From Opitutaceae bacterium (GTDB taxonomy: Bacteria; Verrucomicrobiota; Verrucomicrobiia; Opitutales; Opitutaceae): 17,633 nt of DNA. The position numbers and the translations under genes are program-made. The notes under the pieces were generated by a model. That model saw only the letters and a program-made list of their open reading frames with translations, was not told the DNA's origin and ran no database searches. How positions within the stretch are numbered: position 1 is the first letter of the stretch; the number at the start of each line of letters is the position of its first letter. Positions 14,968-17,633 of this stretch are shown one piece after another. Where the stretch lies: NCBI GenBank assembly GCA_025352845.1, contig JANXSC010000569.1:1-17633 (forward strand), written 5' to 3'.

Positions 14968-17154
14968 ATGACTCGATATGTTGCGAATGCCGCCCGGCGG
15001 GTGGCGAAGATCACCGTTGCATTGATTTGCCTCACGTCCGGCATGCAGGTTTATGCCCAACCCTCAACCGGAGTCCAACTGGCAAACTCGGCCCACGGTC
15101 CGGCTGCGATTACTGCCCTCGGCGCGCAAATCTCCGCGGTCGCCGGTGCCTATGGCCTCACCGGCCAGAATTTGACCACGCTGCTTCGCGCCCAGCCTTC
15201 CCTCGGGGTGGACCGGCATGGGGCGCTTATTTTCGCGTGCAATGGCTTGGTTGCAAAAGCCCCCGCAAATGCGCTGGGGGCCAATTCATCGGTCACTCAG
15301 CTGGCGTTCGGCGGAACCGTCGACGCCTTTCAACTCCACAGCCTGCCCGGCGCTTCGCGCGTCATCTACCTCGATTTTGACGGCCACACGACGACGGGAA
15401 CGGCGTGGAACTCCGCCTTCACGGCCGGGGCCCCGATCATCTCGCAGCCGTTCGACCTTGATGGCGATCCGACGACGTTTAACGCGACGGAGCGGGCCGT
15501 GATTCAATCGATTTGGAAACGTGTCGCGGAAGACTATGCGCCATTCGCGATTGATGTGACCACAGAGGATCCGGGCATCGAGGCTTTGCGCAAGACGAGC
15601 GCGGGCGACAACGCCTATGGGAAGCGCGTCGTCATCAGTCCGACCAATTGGTATAATACCGGTGCCGGTGGCGTGGCCTACATCGGTTCTTTCGACTGGA
15701 GCACGGACACGCCGTGTTTTGTTTTTACGCAACAGCTCGGGAGCTACGAAAAATACATCGCGGAAGCAGTCGCCCACGAGGCGGGGCACACGCTCGGCCT
15801 CTACCACGACGGGATCGGCGGAGCCTCGCCCAGCGAATATTATTATGGCCACGGCGACTGGGCTCCCATCATGGGCGTCGGCTACTACAAAAACATCACG
15901 CAGTTCAGCAAAGGCGAATACACCAACGCGAACAACCCCCAGGACGACCTCGCGGTGATCGCCACCTACGCGCCCTTGGCCGGCGACGATCACGGCAACA
16001 CGCTCGCGACGGCGACCGTGATCACCGGCACGAACGTCGCGACCGGTGGCACGATCGAAACGCAGAATGATGTTGATGTGTTCAAGTTCAACACCGGGTC
16101 CGGCGCGATTTTGTTGACGTTGGTGAGTCCGTCGCCGGGGCCGAACCTCGACATCAAAGCCGAACTGCTCGACACGGCCGGCACCGTTTTGCAGACGTCC
16201 AATCCAGCAACCCTCGACGCCGCGATTTCTGCGACATTGAGCGCGGGAATTTATTACCTTCGGGTCAGCGGGGTGGCTGCTGGCACGGTTGATACCGGTT
16301 ACTCCAAGTATGGCAGCATCGGTAATTACATCATCACCGGAACGCTGGTTTCGACCGCGAGTCCGCACACTGCGGTGGCCGGCGCGACGCCGACCACCGG
16401 CCCCGCGCCGTTGGCGGTGAATTTCTCCAGCGCGGGCTCCACCGATTCCGACGGCACGATTGCCAGCTACGCGTGGAATTTCGGCGACGGGGCCAACTCC
16501 ATCGCCGCGAACCCGAGCCACACCTATTTGTCCGCGGGGACATTCACCGCGGTGCTGACCGTGACCGATAACTCCGGGCTGACCGGCACGGCGAGCGTGC
16601 AGCTGACCGTGAACGCGCCAGCGAACACCGCGCCGCAAATCACGCAGCAACCGCTCGGCCAGACGGTGACCGCCGGGGCCAGCGTCACGCTCACCGCCGC
16701 GGCGAGCGGCACGCCCGCGCCGACGTATCAGTGGCAGAAAAACAACCTGCCCCTCGCGGGCGCGACGAACGCCACGCTGCCACTCACCAACGTGACCGCC
16801 GCCGACGGCGGCAGCTACACGCTGGTTGCGACGAACCTCGTCAGCACCGCGACGAGCAACCCCGCGCTCCTCACGGTGAACGCCGGCGGCAATGTCGCCC
16901 CCGCGATCACGTCGCAGCCGGTGAGCCAGACGGTGACGCCGTTCAGCACGGTGACGTTTACGATGGCGGCGAGCGGCAGCCCCGCGCCGACCGTCGTGTG
17001 GTATCGCAACGGGCAGACCTTCGGCGGGTGGACCGGGCCGACGCTCGCGATGTATGGGCTGTCGAGCAACGACAACGGCACCTACCTCGCCGTCGCGACC
17101 AACAGTGCCGGCACCGCCACCACCAACCCCGTCACCCTCACGGTGACTCCGTAA
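14968..17154 (+). CDS. Secreted metzincin-type zinc protease with PKD and two Ig-like domains
   Basis: A predicted exported zinc metalloprotease of 728 residues. The ATG at 14968 opens a signal peptide: basic MTRYVANAARRVAK, hydrophobic ITVALICLTSG, cleavage near VYA-Q at 30/31. The catalytic region spans roughly 130-335. It includes RVIYLDFDGHTTTGTAWN (131-148), RVAEDYAPFAIDVTTEDPG (185-203), the metzincin zinc motif HEAGHTLGLYH (H270, E271, H274, H280) and a Met-turn-like APIMGVGYY (299-307, M302). Residues ~340-462 form a beta-rich segment resembling a bacterial pre-peptidase C-terminal domain (DVDVFKFNTGSG, GIYYLRVSG). A PKD domain follows at ~468-548 (YAWNFGDG at 501-508), then Ig-like domains at ~554-638 and ~644-728. 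The chain stops right after the last Ig strand, with no PEP-CTERM or other sorting tail. Substrate unknown; extracellular protein degradation is likely. Confidence 0.88.
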   Translation: MTRYVANAARRVAKITVALICLTSGMQVYAQPSTGVQLANSAHGPAAITALGAQISAVAGAYGLTGQNLTTLLRAQPSLGVDRHGALIFACNGLVAKAPANALGANSSVTQLAFGGTVDAFQLHSLPGASRVIYLDFDGHTTTGTAWNSAFTAGAPIISQPFDLDGDPTTFNATERAVIQSIWKRVAEDYAPFAIDVTTEDPGIEALRKTSAGDNAYGKRVVISPTNWYNTGAGGVAYIGSFDWSTDTPCFVFTQQLGSYEKYIAEAVAHEAGHTLGLYHDGIGGASPSEYYYGHGDWAPIMGVGYYKNITQFSKGEYTNANNPQDDLAVIATYAPLAGDDHGNTLATATVITGTNVATGGTIETQNDVDVFKFNTGSGAILLTLVSPSPGPNLDIKAELLDTAGTVLQTSNPATLDAAISATLSAGIYYLRVSGVAAGTVDTGYSKYGSIGNYIITGTLVSTASPHTAVAGATPTTGPAPLAVNFSSAGSTDSDGTIASYAWNFGDGANSIAANPSHTYLSAGTFTAVLTVTDNSGLTGTASVQLTVNAPANTAPQITQQPLGQTVTAGASVTLTAAASGTPAPTYQWQKNNLPLAGATNATLPLTNVTAADGGSYTLVATNLVSTATSNPALLTVNAGGNVAPAITSQPVSQTVTPFSTVTFTMAASGSPAPTVVWYRNGQTFGGWTGPTLAMYGLSSNDNGTYLAVATNSAGTATTNPVTLTVTP

Positions 17155-17252
17155 TGGTTCTCACTGTCACTGCGAGGAGGGTGCCAGTCGTTTCGGCGAT
17201 CTAAATCGTGAGAATCTGCCTTCGGCCACTGCCGATCAGCTTGAGTTGAGTT

Positions 17253-17633
17253 CTATTTCTTCCCCCAAGTATCTTTGAGGGAAATCGTCCGGTTGAACAC
17301 AGGACGACCTGAGGAACTATCCTTGGGGTCGAGCGTGAAATAACCGAGGCGCTCGAATTGGAATTTCTCGGTGAGCGCGGCGGTTGCGAGCGATGCCTCA
17401 AGTTTTGCGGTGACGATTTCGAGCGAGTGGGGGTTCACCACCTTGAAAAAATCTTCCTCGGCACCGGGCTCGGCTACGTTGAAAAGGCGATCGTAGAGCC
17501 GCACCTCGGTTTCGACACACTGCGTGGCGCTGACCCAGTGGATCGTGCCTTTGACTTTGCGGTCAACGTTGGGGCCGCCGGCGCGGGTCGTGAGATCGGC
17601 GGTGCAGCGGAGTTCGGTGACGGAGCCGGTGGC
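17253..17633 (-). CDS. glnS: Glutaminyl-tRNA synthetase, C-terminal part (5' end outside window)
   Basis: This is the C-terminal 126 residues of GlnRS on the minus strand, in frame to the window edge and ending at TAG (17255-17253). Diagnostic text, reading with the gene, is TELRCTADLTTRAGG, RKVKGTIHWVSATQ, EVRLYDRLFNVAEPGAEEDF, VNPHSLEIVTAKLEASL, EKFQFERLGYFTLDPKDSS and PVFNRTISLKDTW. These belong to the two beta-barrel anticodon-binding domains of bacterial GlnRS, including the FQFERxGYF and PVFNRT signatures. The enzyme charges tRNA(Gln) directly with glutamine. It is convergent with the protease gene, and the two stops are 98 bp apart. No GatB/YqeY-like fusion is present at its C-terminus, unlike Deinococcus GlnRS. 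Direct charging here changes the expected role of the GatCAB genes in the same window. Confidence 0.97.
   Translation of the reverse strand, partial: ATGSVTELRCTADLTTRAGGPNVDRKVKGTIHWVSATQCVETEVRLYDRLFNVAEPGAEEDFFKVVNPHSLEIVTAKLEASLATAALTEKFQFERLGYFTLDPKDSSSGRPVFNRTISLKDTWGKK

Noticed and set aside
17158..17214. TTCTCAC/GTGAGAA pairing as a bidirectional terminator between the protease and glnS
   Set aside because: Only 7 bp with a 43-nt loop and no T-run on either side; too weak to call.

Overview
The window is about 17.6 kb of GC-rich bacterial DNA. It looks like a Verrucomicrobiota genome, probably Opitutales/Opitutaceae. That placement is inferred from three things: paralogous TonB-dependent receptors with an LEAFTVTGSNIKR-type N-terminus, secreted multi-domain proteins ending in PKD/Ig-like repeats, and short mirrored CACGAAT/CACGGAA intergenic elements together with almost no Shine-Dalgarno sequences. 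No 16S rRNA or other marker is present to prove it.

Left region (2-6226): a surface uptake-and-hydrolysis block. The 3' part of one TonB-dependent receptor is followed, after a 326-bp spacer, by a complete paralogous receptor. A secreted M20-family amidohydrolase (AbgB-like) starts 25 nt after the receptor's stop. The likely arrangement is import of an amide- or peptide-like substrate across the outer membrane and hydrolysis in the periplasm; the substrate is unknown.

Middle region (6227-14262): a translation block. It reads rpmI (bL35) and rplT (bL20), without infC in front, then a strong intrinsic terminator, then pheS, pheT, gatC, gatA and gatB. These genes make ribosomal proteins, phenylalanyl-tRNA synthetase and the tRNA-dependent amidotransferase GatCAB. 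The gene for glutaminyl-tRNA synthetase, glnS, lies at the right edge on the minus strand. GatCAB is therefore probably needed mainly for Asn-tRNA(Asn).

Right region (14263-17633): a VOC/glyoxalase-family gene split by a frameshift, a secreted metzincin-type zinc protease with PKD and two Ig-like domains, and the 3' end of glnS convergent with it.

The most unusual signal is non-coding. Three mirrored elements sit in the rplT-pheS, pheS-pheT and gatA-gatB gaps. Each has two inverted arms, and each arm is made of three 9- or 10-bp units (CACGAATGGA-like or CACGGAACA-like). The second and third fill almost the whole gap; the first fills the gap between the rplT terminator and pheS. All three end 12-20 nt before a start codon that has no Shine-Dalgarno sequence. 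A second class of short palindromes lies in the receptor spacer and upstream of rpmI. I found no CRISPR array, tRNA, rRNA, insertion sequence or prophage. The only candidate for an undescribed system is the mirrored intergenic element family.
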